Source of the DNA: Candidatus Nomurabacteria bacterium RIFCSPLOWO2_12_FULL_40_42
GTDB lineage: Bacteria; Patescibacteriota; Minisyncoccia; Phycocordibacterales; UBA9973
Length of the DNA: 51,176 bases
Direction of reading: 5' to 3'
Assembly (NCBI GenBank): GCA_001786195.1
Contig: MFVS01000024.1
Span: 1 to 51,176 of the forward strand
Positions 1 through 8,225 of this stretch are shown here, one piece after another (the stretch's first letter is position 1; every line of letters begins with the position of its first letter). The notes beneath the pieces were generated by a model, which saw only the letters and a list, made by a program, of their open reading frames with translations, was not told the DNA's origin and did no database searches. Made by a program: the position numbers and the translations under genes.

Positions 1-177
1 ACACACCTTAAACGAACTAAATGGTTTTGAAGAAGATAAGGAGTGGGCGTTGCGAAGCAACGCCCACGCTGTTTCGCCCGTTTTCGCCAATGAATTCTGG
101 GTTCGGAAGGGAGCCCCGCCTTCGGCGGTGCGCACTGTTTTTTCGCCAAGAAGGAGGTTCGCATCAAATGCAATTTT
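1..177. repeat. Left arm of a long inverted repeat flanking the serine recombinase; degraded 3' remnant of a recombinase copy
   Basis: The reverse complement of 1-177 matches about 1664-1885 nearly base for base, apart from about 46 nt (1679-1724) missing in the left arm. ORF 50..286 and ORF 1345..2052(-) share the peptide RSNAHAVSPVFANEFWVRKGAPPSAVRTVFSPR. Confidence 0.9.
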
Positions 178-256
178 AACTAAATACAAAAAGAATTTTT
201 GTTGCATAAATATTTTTGGTATACTGGCTATGCACACAATTATTATTAGTAAATCA

Positions 257-325
257 GCAGAAATGGTTATGCTAGAACAATTTTGATTTACGTTGAAATT
301 GTGTGCCTAGCATAACCATTTCTGC
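257..325. promoter_or_regulatory. Perfect 19-bp inverted repeat upstream of the recombinase (candidate operator or recombination site)
   Basis: gcagaaatggttatgctag (257-275) and ctagcataaccatttctgc (307-325), 31-nt spacer, just upstream of the ATG at 341. Confidence 0.6.
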
Positions 326-340
326 TCCAAAAATAAATAT

Positions 341-2059
341 ATGCAAAAATTCTTTTTGTATGCTCGCAAGAGTACTGATGTCGAGGACAAGCAAGTGTTA
401 AGTATTGAAGCACAACTCACCGAATTGCGGGAGTATGCCAAGCGAGAGGATATTATCATTTCCGCCGAAGTGGTAGAAAAACAATCTGCGAAATACATTG
501 GTCGTCCATTGTTTAATAAGATGTTAGATGAGATTGAAAAAGTCGGCGGAAACATCCTCGCATGGAACCCCGATCGTCTCGCCCGCAATTCGGTGGACGG
601 AGGTCGGGTGATTTATCTCCTCGACACGGGAAAACTTGCGAGCCTGAAATTTCCTACTTTTTGGTGTGATAACACTGGTCAGGGGAAATTTATGCTCAAC
701 ATGGCTTTCGGGCAAAGCAAATACTATGTGGATTCTCTTTCCGAAAATACAAAGCGTGGACTTCGCCAAAAAGTTAGAAACGGAGAATACCCAACGCTTG
801 CTCCTGTCGGATACATAAATGATTCTCGGATAAAAAGTGTCATTGTTGATAGAAAGAAAGCGAAAATCATCAAGCAAGCGTTTGAGCTGTATGTGAAAGG
901 CAACCAACGACTTGAAGACATCGCAAACTTTTTGGCGAAGAAAAATATAATTTCGAAAAGAGGAAACATAATCCACAAATCCCGTGCGACTTCAATTTTA
1001 TCAAATCCTTTCTACACTGGATTGTTTCGCTATGGTGGCGAACTTCATGAAGGAAAGCACGAGCCAATCATTTCAAAGAAACTTTTTGACCAAGCACAGG
1101 AAATGTTGAAACTTCGTGGTAAACCAGACAGAAAAGCAAAGAATGAACCTCAATCATTTTGCGGACTCATTTCCTGTGCTTCATGCGGAATGATGATAAC
1201 TGGCGAATACAAGGTTAAGAAACAAAAAAATGGAAATGTTCACGAATATATTTACTATCACTGCACCAAGAAAAACAAAAGTGTGAAATGTAAAGAACCT
1301 TGTATTCGCCAAGAGGAATTAAGTAATCAGTTATCATCGATCATTCAAAAAGTTTCTTTGCCCAAAGACTGGGCGGAGGAATTAAATCGCATAGCGTTAG
1401 AAGACCACAAAAACTCCGCCCAGTTTTTAACTGCTGGTGTGAAAGAGAAAGAAGAAAAAATACAAAATATCAAAATCAAACTGGAGCGACTTCTCACAGG
1501 ATACCTTGACCAAGATATTGAAAAAGAAATATATCGTGCTGAAAAATCAAAATTATTATTTTCCAAGAAGTCGCTAGAAGAAGAAATTATCTCTCTTTCA
1601 CACAAGCAAAATGCTTGGCTCGAACCTTTCCAAAACTGGGTAAAAGTCGCACAGGGATTGGACAAAATTGCATTTGATACCGACCTTTTTGCAAAAAAGG
1701 TCGTAGCCAAAGAAATCTTTGGCTCGAACCTGCTTCTTGGCGAAAAAACAGTGCGCACCGCCGAAGGCGGGGCTCCCTTCCGAACCCAGAATTCATTGGC
1801 GAAAACGGGCGAAACAGCGTGGGCGTTGCTTCGCAACGCCCACTCCTTATCTTCTTCAAAACCATTTAGTTCGTTTAAGGTGTGTCTGGAAGGAATCGGA
1901 CCTTCGACCTCTGTCTTATCAGGACAGCGTTCTACCACTGAACTACAGACACAAATTTTACTACCGGGGTCAGGACAGCGTTCTACCACTGAACTACAGA
2001 CACAAATTTTACTACCGGGGTCAGGACAGCGTTCTACCACTGAACTACACACTCGATGA
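341..2059 (+). CDS. Large serine recombinase (resolvase + recombinase + zinc ribbon); the annotated C-terminus runs antisense into a tRNA gene
   Basis: N-terminus FFLYARKSTDVEDKQVLSIEAQ, WNPDRLARNS, zinc-ribbon CASCGMMITGEY...YHCTKK, coiled coil. Tail GIGPSTSVLSGQRSTTELQT is the antisense of the tRNA. Confidence 0.92.
   Translation: MQKFFLYARKSTDVEDKQVLSIEAQLTELREYAKREDIIISAEVVEKQSAKYIGRPLFNKMLDEIEKVGGNILAWNPDRLARNSVDGGRVIYLLDTGKLASLKFPTFWCDNTGQGKFMLNMAFGQSKYYVDSLSENTKRGLRQKVRNGEYPTLAPVGYINDSRIKSVIVDRKKAKIIKQAFELYVKGNQRLEDIANFLAKKNIISKRGNIIHKSRATSILSNPFYTGLFRYGGELHEGKHEPIISKKLFDQAQEMLKLRGKPDRKAKNEPQSFCGLISCASCGMMITGEYKVKKQKNGNVHEYIYYHCTKKNKSVKCKEPCIRQEELSNQLSSIIQKVSLPKDWAEELNRIALEDHKNSAQFLTAGVKEKEEKIQNIKIKLERLLTGYLDQDIEKEIYRAEKSKLLFSKKSLEEEIISLSHKQNAWLEPFQNWVKVAQGLDKIAFDTDLFAKKVVAKEIFGSNLLLGEKTVRTAEGGAPFRTQNSLAKTGETAWALLRNAHSLSSSKPFSSFKVCLEGIGPSTSVLSGQRSTTELQTQILLPGSGQRSTTELQTQILLPGSGQRSTTELHTR
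1664..1885. repeat. Right arm of the inverted repeat (recombinase 3' end and tRNA 3' flank)
   Basis: Reverse complement of 1-177. The match continues to the first base of the window, so the repeat may extend upstream. Confidence 0.9.
1881..1952 (-). tRNA. tRNA-Ile (anticodon GAT)
   Basis: Minus strand folds as GTGTCTG-TA-GTTC-AGTGGTA-GAAC-G-CTGTC-CTGATAA-GACAG-AGGTC-GAAGG-TCCGATT-CCTTC-CAGACAC-A. The 7-bp acceptor, D, anticodon and T stems all pair. CCA is not encoded. Confidence 0.85.
1921..2056 (-). repeat. Tandem copies of a tRNA 5' half (about 51-bp unit)
   Basis: ggacagcgttctaccactgaactacagacacaaattttactaccggggtca is repeated in tandem; a third, truncated copy ends in actacacactcgatg. 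Confidence 0.85.
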
Positions 2060-2128
2060 AAAAACTATAACAAAAATACGCTATCCAAGCAAATTTGCTT
2101 GATTTTTAAAATTTGATAAAATTAAATC

Positions 2129-2596
2129 ATGAAAAAGATAGTCATGGTCAGCGGGGGATTTGACCCGGTTCATGTTGGTCATGTGCGAATGTTTGAAGAG
2201 GCTAAGAAATTGGGCGATGAACTGGTGGTGGTGATAAATAATGATGATTGGAAAAGAAAAAAAAGGCGTCACGTTTTTATGCCGGACACTGAGCGTAAAG
2301 AAATAATACAAGCATTTAGATGTGTGGACCGGGTAGTTTTGACGGGGCATAAGAATCCAGAAAACCCGCAAGAAATGAGTGTCATCCAAGAACTACAAAA
2401 AATAAAACCGCACATTTTTGCAAATGGAGGAGACAGAAATGAAGAAGATGCTAGAAATCCAGAGTCGTCTTTGTATTATGAAGTAGAGGTGTGTAAGAAG
2501 CTTGGTATCGAGATGTTTTTCAATATTGGACATGGTGGAAAGGTGCGCAGTTCTTCAGAATTATTAAAAGAATATGCTAAAATAATAAAAAAATAA
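2129..2596 (+). CDS. Cytidylyltransferase-like nucleotidyltransferase
   Basis: MVSGGFDPVHVGHVRMFEEAKKLGDELVVVINND: GxFDxxHxGH nucleotidyltransferase signature. Confidence 0.88.
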   Translation: MKKIVMVSGGFDPVHVGHVRMFEEAKKLGDELVVVINNDDWKRKKRRHVFMPDTERKEIIQAFRCVDRVVLTGHKNPENPQEMSVIQELQKIKPHIFANGGDRNEEDARNPESSLYYEVEVCKKLGIEMFFNIGHGGKVRSSSELLKEYAKIIKK

Positions 2597-3394
2597 ATGA
2601 AACCTTTAAATTTCAAAAAACTTCAAAAAAAAGATTTATTTGTTTTTGATTTAGATGGAACTCTGATAGAAACAAAATCACCTCTGGAAGATGATATGTC
2701 TGAATTAATAACTTGGCTTCTGAAGGTAAAAAAAGTCGCTATAATTGGGGGAGGAAAATACGATATTTTTCAAGAATTATTTATTCGCAAACTCAAATGT
2801 CCAAGGGAGCTTCTTAAAAACCTTTTTTTGTTTCCTACTACTGCAACCTCTTTTTATAGGTATAATAATGGTTGGAAAAACGTTTATGCCAAACTTTTGA
2901 CTATTTCTGAAAAAAACAAAATTAAAAAAGCCTTTCTAGATGTATTTAGAGAAATGGGATATAATCATCCTAAAAAAACTTATGGACAAATTATAGAAGA
3001 TCGGGGAACTCAAGTATCTTTCTCTGTATATGGACAGGATTTAGTTCGAGTCTTGGGCGACAAGGGTGTGAGAATAAAAAAAAAATGGATAAAGGATAAA
3101 AATAATTTAAAAACTAAAATGAAAATTGCCAGGCTGATGGCAAAAAAACTTCCTAACCTGAAGGTAGTAGCGGCCGGATTTACAACTATTGATGTAACTA
3201 GGCGGGGAATTGATAAAGCTTACGGTATTCACCAGATTCAAAAGCATTTAAGAATCCCGATAAATAATATGTTTTTTATCGGTGATGCCATATTTCCAGG
3301 TGGGAATGACTATGCGATTGTCAAAACAGGGGTAGATTATGCAGCGGTAAAGGGACCTGCAGAAACAAAAAAAATTATTCTTCAGATATTGTAA
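2597..3394 (+). CDS. HAD-superfamily (phosphomannomutase-like, HAD-IIB) hydrolase
   Basis: FVFDLDGTLIETKSPL, VAIIGGGKYDIF, FFIGDAIFPGGNDYA HAD motifs. Confidence 0.8.
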   Translation: MKPLNFKKLQKKDLFVFDLDGTLIETKSPLEDDMSELITWLLKVKKVAIIGGGKYDIFQELFIRKLKCPRELLKNLFLFPTTATSFYRYNNGWKNVYAKLLTISEKNKIKKAFLDVFREMGYNHPKKTYGQIIEDRGTQVSFSVYGQDLVRVLGDKGVRIKKKWIKDKNNLKTKMKIARLMAKKLPNLKVVAAGFTTIDVTRRGIDKAYGIHQIQKHLRIPINNMFFIGDAIFPGGNDYAIVKTGVDYAAVKGPAETKKIILQIL

Positions 3395-3444
3395 AATTTT
3401 TATGAATTGGATAAAATCTAATATAGTTATATAATATCAAGAAC

Positions 3445-3795
3445 ATGGAAAAGTTTAAACCATTTACAAAAGAGCGTCCTTGGGGAAATTTTAGGCAACT
3501 CACACATAATAGTTCCTCTACCGTAAAAATTCATAAAATTAAACCCGGGGAAGCAACCAGCTGGCAAAGTCACGCTAAACGCTCTGAATTTTGGTATATT
3601 GTAAGTGGCGATGGCCAAGTACTTATTGAAGACAAAAAATACAATGTAACTCCAGGTAATGAATACAATGCTCCGGTTGGGGCGAAGCATCGCTGGATGG
3701 CAGGACCGTCTGGCATGGTATTAGTTGAAGTCGCTAACGGAGACTTTGACGAAGAGGATATAGTTCGTTATGAAGACAAATATGGCCGCGCTTAA
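3445..3795 (+). CDS. Cupin, mannose-6-phosphate isomerase type II C-terminal-like
   Basis: KPFTKERPWGNFRQLTHN...KIKPGEATSWQSHAKRSEFWYIVSGDGQV...NAPVGAKHRW. Confidence 0.82.
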   Translation: MEKFKPFTKERPWGNFRQLTHNSSSTVKIHKIKPGEATSWQSHAKRSEFWYIVSGDGQVLIEDKKYNVTPGNEYNAPVGAKHRWMAGPSGMVLVEVANGDFDEEDIVRYEDKYGRA

Positions 3796-4909
3796 AAAGA
3801 AGAAAAAAATAATAAAGAGAAAGATACCAAAAACCGTTAAACGAAAAACAGTAGTAAAAAAAATAGCTGTCAAAAAGAAAAAGACTTCTGTTCTTAATCT
3901 CAAAAGATCCAACAAAAATCCGATTATCACTCCCACTAGCGGCAGATCCTGGGAATCCAAAGCCAGTTTCAATCCCACTGCTATTTTTCATGATGGAAAG
4001 GTTCACATTATTTACCGGGCCATCGGAGATTCCGATAATTCGGTTTTGGGTTATGCACAAAGCACTGATGGCGTTAGTTTTGACCAAAATTTCAAAGAAC
4101 TGGCGTATTCTCATGCAAATGCCCAATCTTTTTCTAAAACAGAGCCGCAAATTAACTATCTCTCCGGCGGCGGCTGGGGTGGCGGATGTGAAGACCCACG
4201 GTTGACACTTTTGGGCGACCAAGTGTATATGATATACACAGCTTTCGATGGATGGGGATCGGTGCGGATGGCTTTAACTTCGATTAGTTTGGACGATTTT
4301 ATTTCTAAACGTTTCAATTGGAAGAAACCGGTTCTTATTTCTCCGCCCAGTGAAATACATAAAAATTGGGCTCTTTTTCCTGAAAAAATACGAAAAGGCG
4401 GAAAAGAGAAATATGCTATTTTGCACGCCATTTCCCCGAAAATTATGATAGATTATTTTGATAGTTTGAATGAACTAGACGGAAATAAATATATTTACAG
4501 TGTCCACCAAGGCAGTCGCCTGTGGGAATCCCGGGATAAATTGACCCGCGGCATCGGGCCGTCTCCCATCAAAACCAAATATGGCTGGCTGGTTTTGTAT
4601 CACAAAATGGAAAAGCATGAAACGCATCGTTACAAACTTTGGGCCATGTTGCTTGATAGTAAAGATCCAACTAAAATTCTCCATGATTCAGAGCAACCGA
4701 TTTTGGAACCCGACGAATGGTATGAAAATGAGGGATACAAAGGCGGAGTGGTGTATTCCTGCGGCGCGATTGTAAAAAATGGAGAATTATTTGTCTATTA
4801 CGGCGGGGCGGATAAAGTTTCTTGTGTCGCCACGGCAGATTTGGATAAATTTTTGAAAGAGTTGGTTCATAAGAGTGGGTCTAAACTAAAAACTAAAAAG
4901 ATTATTTAG
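3770..4909 (+). CDS. GH130-family glycosidase/phosphorylase with a lysine-rich N-terminus
   Basis: NPIITPTSGRSWESKASFNPTAIFHDGKVHIIYRAIGD, GGGCEDPRLT, PPIKTKYGWLVLYH, YYGGADKV; start overlaps the cupin ORF by 26 bp. Confidence 0.87.
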   Translation: MKTNMAALKKKKKIIKRKIPKTVKRKTVVKKIAVKKKKTSVLNLKRSNKNPIITPTSGRSWESKASFNPTAIFHDGKVHIIYRAIGDSDNSVLGYAQSTDGVSFDQNFKELAYSHANAQSFSKTEPQINYLSGGGWGGGCEDPRLTLLGDQVYMIYTAFDGWGSVRMALTSISLDDFISKRFNWKKPVLISPPSEIHKNWALFPEKIRKGGKEKYAILHAISPKIMIDYFDSLNELDGNKYIYSVHQGSRLWESRDKLTRGIGPSPIKTKYGWLVLYHKMEKHETHRYKLWAMLLDSKDPTKILHDSEQPILEPDEWYENEGYKGGVVYSCGAIVKNGELFVYYGGADKVSCVATADLDKFLKELVHKSGSKLKTKKII

Positions 4910-4917
4910 TATTGTTA

Positions 4918-5508
4918 ATGAAGCACGAAATTGTACAAAAACTTCATAAGAATTTTAATGATTATGCTCAAAAAACTGAAAATGGTTTAGAGTTTTGGTT
5001 TGCTCGCGATTTGCAAGCATTACTGGGATACGAACAATGGAAAAATTTCCAAAAAGTAATTGAACGAGCAAAAATAGCTGCTCAAACAGCGAGTTTATCT
5101 GTTGCTGACCATTTTGCCGACGCCGGAAAAATGGTCTTGACAGGATCTGGGGCGAAACGTGAAATTGACGATATAGCTCTTACTCGGCACGCTTGTTATC
5201 TGATAGCGCAAAATGGCGATCCGCGAAAAGAAGAAATTGCTTTTGCAATGGCATATTTTGCGATTCAAACACGCAAACAGGAATTAGTTGAAAAAAGAAT
5301 TCCAGAAATGGAACGCCTTGGTTTTCGAGAAAATCTAACCAACTCTGAAAAAGAATTGTCGGGAATTATATATGAACGCGGAGTAGATAATATGGGTTTT
5401 GCTCGTATTGTTCCTGAAAACTTGCCACCAGAAGAAGATATTAAAAAAGTTGAGAGACGATTGAAATCGGAAGATAGAAAATTTCTAAAAGGGAGCAAGA
5501 AAAAATAA
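4918..5508 (+). CDS. DinD-like (DNA-damage-inducible protein D) protein
   Basis: FWFARDLQALLGYEQWKNFQKVIERAKIA...HFADAGKMVLTGSGAKREIDDIALTRHACYLIAQNGDPRKEEIAFAMAYFAIQTRKQE. Confidence 0.82.
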   Translation: MKHEIVQKLHKNFNDYAQKTENGLEFWFARDLQALLGYEQWKNFQKVIERAKIAAQTASLSVADHFADAGKMVLTGSGAKREIDDIALTRHACYLIAQNGDPRKEEIAFAMAYFAIQTRKQELVEKRIPEMERLGFRENLTNSEKELSGIIYERGVDNMGFARIVPENLPPEEDIKKVERRLKSEDRKFLKGSKKK

Positions 5509-5514
5509 AATTTT

Positions 5515-7482
5515 ATGTACGTCGTCAAAAGATCCCATCACAATCCAATTCTTGTTCCCGATAAAGACCATTACTGGGAAGATTTTGCCACTTTCAATAT
5601 GAGCGTGGTGAAAGCTGGCTCTATGTTTTACGGCGTTTACCGAGCTATCTCGGCTCCGGATAGGCTGCGCACCCCGGAGAAGATTTCGATTATAGGCATC
5701 GGTCGGTGCCGGGACGGGGTGCATTTTGAAGAACGGGTGCCGTTTATCATCCCACAGGAAGACTGGGAAAAATACGGCTGTGAAGACCCGCGCATTACTT
5801 TTTTTGAAGGAAATTATTATATATTTTACACCGCGCTTTCCAAATATCCTTTCGAAGCAAGCGGTATTAAAGTCGCGGTCGCCATCTCTAAAGATCTAAA
5901 AAAAATCAAGGAACGGCATTTAGTAACGCCTTTCAATGCCAAAGCCATGACCCTTTTTCCGGAGCGCATTACCGGCAAAATCACCGTGCTATTTTCGCTC
6001 AACACCGATATACCGCCTGCGAAAATCGCCGTCGCGCAAATGGATCGGATCGAAGATTTGTGGAATCCAAAATTTTGGGAAGAATGGTCTAAGGATGTGG
6101 ACAAGCATGTCATCGATTTAAAAAAGTCTCCTTATGACCATATCGAAGTCGGCGCTCCGCCGATCAAAACTTCGTATGGCTGGCTTTTGGTGTATTCGCA
6201 TATTCAAAATTATTTTTCTTCTCCGGAAAATCTGGACCGCATATTTGGAATTGAGGCGGTGATTTTGGACTTGGATAATCCGCTCCGAGTTCTCGGGCGC
6301 ACCCGCGGTCCGCTCCTCGTCCCCCGGGAATCATACGAGCTTTTAGGTCATGTTCCAGATGTGGTTTTTCCTACCGGAGCGATTATCAAAAAGTCTGCTC
6401 GAGGCCTGCCGGGCGGAGATACGCTCTACATATATTATGGGGCGGCGGATATGACCAATTGCGTCGCCCATGTGAATCTGCACGATCTAGTGCGGACTAT
6501 GCTTCCGGGCTGGAGTTCACGTTATCATTTTGCGCGGGCGGCAGAGAACCCTATTATTACCCCTGACAAGACCCACCAGTTTGAAGCCAAGGCGACTTTT
6601 AACCCTGCTGTCATTCGTATACACCACACCACGCATATATTGTATCGAACCCTATCCAATGACAATACTTCTTATATCGGCTATGCCGCGAGCAAGGATG
6701 GGGTTCATATTGACGAGCGATTGTCTGAACCCATATATGGTCCACGGGAGGATTTTGAATTAAAGAAAATCTCTGGAGGTAATTCGGGCTGTGAAGATCC
6801 TCGGGTGACAAAAATAGGAAAAGTTGTTTATATGTGCTACACGGCCTTTGATGGCATAGGCCCGCCTCGAGTCGCAGTTACTTCTATAACCGAAAAAAAT
6901 TTCTTGCGTAAGAATTTTATATGGGAAAAACCGGTTCTCATAACCCCGGTTGGTTTTGATGATAAAGATACCTGCATTTTTCCGGAAAAAGTCAAAGGCA
7001 ATAATCAGAGTCAGTATTTTATTTTACACCGAGTTGGCAATGATCTTTGTGGGGATTATTTGAAAACGCTTAATTTTAAAAAAGACACAGTCAAAAAATG
7101 TATAAGAATTATAGGGCCTAGGATAAACAGCTGGGACAGTTCCAAAGTAGGTATCTCTGCGCCGCCCATAAAAACAAAAGCTGGCTGGCTGCTCTTGTAT
7201 CACGGTGTTTCCAAAAGTCACAATACTTATCGCATTGGAGCTATCCTCTTAGATCTCAAAGATCCAACTATAGTCCTTGCGCGCACGACTGATCCTATCT
7301 TTGAGCCGCAAGAACTGTATGAAAAAGTCGGGGTAGTCAACAACGTAGTTTTTCCCTGCGGGATGGCGGTAAAAGATGGCCTGCTTTATATTTACTACGG
7401 TGGGGCAGATACCGTGGTCGGAGTGGCCACCATCGAATTGGATATTGTTTTGGGAGCTCTTACGAGGGATGTGAAGAAGTAG
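5515..7482 (+). CDS. Two-domain (tandem) GH130-family protein
   Basis: Two complete GH130-like repeats, each with EDPR (YGCEDPRIT and SGCEDPRVT), PPIKT..GWLL and YYGAAD/YYGGAD motifs. Confidence 0.88.
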   Translation: MYVVKRSHHNPILVPDKDHYWEDFATFNMSVVKAGSMFYGVYRAISAPDRLRTPEKISIIGIGRCRDGVHFEERVPFIIPQEDWEKYGCEDPRITFFEGNYYIFYTALSKYPFEASGIKVAVAISKDLKKIKERHLVTPFNAKAMTLFPERITGKITVLFSLNTDIPPAKIAVAQMDRIEDLWNPKFWEEWSKDVDKHVIDLKKSPYDHIEVGAPPIKTSYGWLLVYSHIQNYFSSPENLDRIFGIEAVILDLDNPLRVLGRTRGPLLVPRESYELLGHVPDVVFPTGAIIKKSARGLPGGDTLYIYYGAADMTNCVAHVNLHDLVRTMLPGWSSRYHFARAAENPIITPDKTHQFEAKATFNPAVIRIHHTTHILYRTLSNDNTSYIGYAASKDGVHIDERLSEPIYGPREDFELKKISGGNSGCEDPRVTKIGKVVYMCYTAFDGIGPPRVAVTSITEKNFLRKNFIWEKPVLITPVGFDDKDTCIFPEKVKGNNQSQYFILHRVGNDLCGDYLKTLNFKKDTVKKCIRIIGPRINSWDSSKVGISAPPIKTKAGWLLLYHGVSKSHNTYRIGAILLDLKDPTIVLARTTDPIFEPQELYEKVGVVNNVVFPCGMAVKDGLLYIYYGGADTVVGVATIELDIVLGALTRDVKK

Positions 7483-7505
7483 AAAAGTATGATATGATAT
7501 ATTAT

Positions 7506-7799
7506 ATGAAACCAGAATCATTTAAACCAATAAAAAATAGAATAGATGCCGAAAGAAATAAAAAAATCAAAGATATCTTGTTAAAATTAAGTGCCAGAGG
7601 AGACTATGAATATATGGATGAAATTGCAGAATTTTCTAGAAATTTAGAAAAAAAATACTCCGATGCCAGGAAACATATGATATTTCACGATTTAATAGGA
7701 AGTGGGTTACCTGCAACTTTCGAAGCAACATACGATGATTTTCCAGGTGAAGACTCAGTCGAAGAATTTGTGAATGACTTATCAAAAAAATATAAATAA
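7506..7799 (+). CDS. Hypothetical protein
   Basis: 97-aa ORF from MKPESFKPIKNRIDAERNKK, in operon with raiA. Confidence 0.5.
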   Translation: MKPESFKPIKNRIDAERNKKIKDILLKLSARGDYEYMDEIAEFSRNLEKKYSDARKHMIFHDLIGSGLPATFEATYDDFPGEDSVEEFVNDLSKKYK

Positions 7800-7800
7800 T

Positions 7801-8196
7801 ATGCAAATAAATTTACTGGGTAAAAATATGGAGGTGACGGAGGCCATACGAGACTATGTGGTAAAGAGAGTTACTAATTTGGGGAAATTGCTCTCTCGGA
7901 TTGAAGAAGGGAAGGGGAAAGTGATGGTAAATTTTGAAGTTGGCAAGAGCACCAATCACCACAAATCAGGCGACATTTTTCATGCGGATTGTTTGATTAA
8001 AATAGATGGGAAAGAATTTTATGGCAGCGCTGACAAGGAAGATTTGTATGAAGCCGTGGATGCCGTCAAGGACAGTCTGTATAACGAAATAAATAAAAAC
8101 AAAGATCGAAAAAAGGCTCTCTTTAAGCGAGGGGCGCTCAAAATCAAAGAAATGATAAAAGGGATCTCTCGAAAAAATTCTTTTACTTCAAAATAA
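7801..8196 (+). CDS. Ribosome hibernation-promoting factor / RaiA-like
   Basis: MQINLLGKNMEVTEAIRDYVVKRVTNLGKLL...FHADCLIKIDGKEFYGSADKEDLYEAVDAVKDSLYNEINKNKDRKKALFKRG. Confidence 0.88.
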   Translation: MQINLLGKNMEVTEAIRDYVVKRVTNLGKLLSRIEEGKGKVMVNFEVGKSTNHHKSGDIFHADCLIKIDGKEFYGSADKEDLYEAVDAVKDSLYNEINKNKDRKKALFKRGALKIKEMIKGISRKNSFTSK

Positions 8197-8225
8197 ATTA
8201 GTTACGTAATTAACTACGTAATAGA

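Noticed and set aside
1345-2052. 235-aa minus-strand ORF with MCSSVVERCPDPGSKICVC repeats
   Set aside because: It is the sense-strand translation of the tRNA 5'-half repeats and of recombinase antisense sequence, so it is not treated as protein-coding.
1921-2056. Repeat array as a CRISPR
   Set aside because: Only two to three tandem units with no variable spacers; the unit is derived from a tRNA gene and there are no cas genes.
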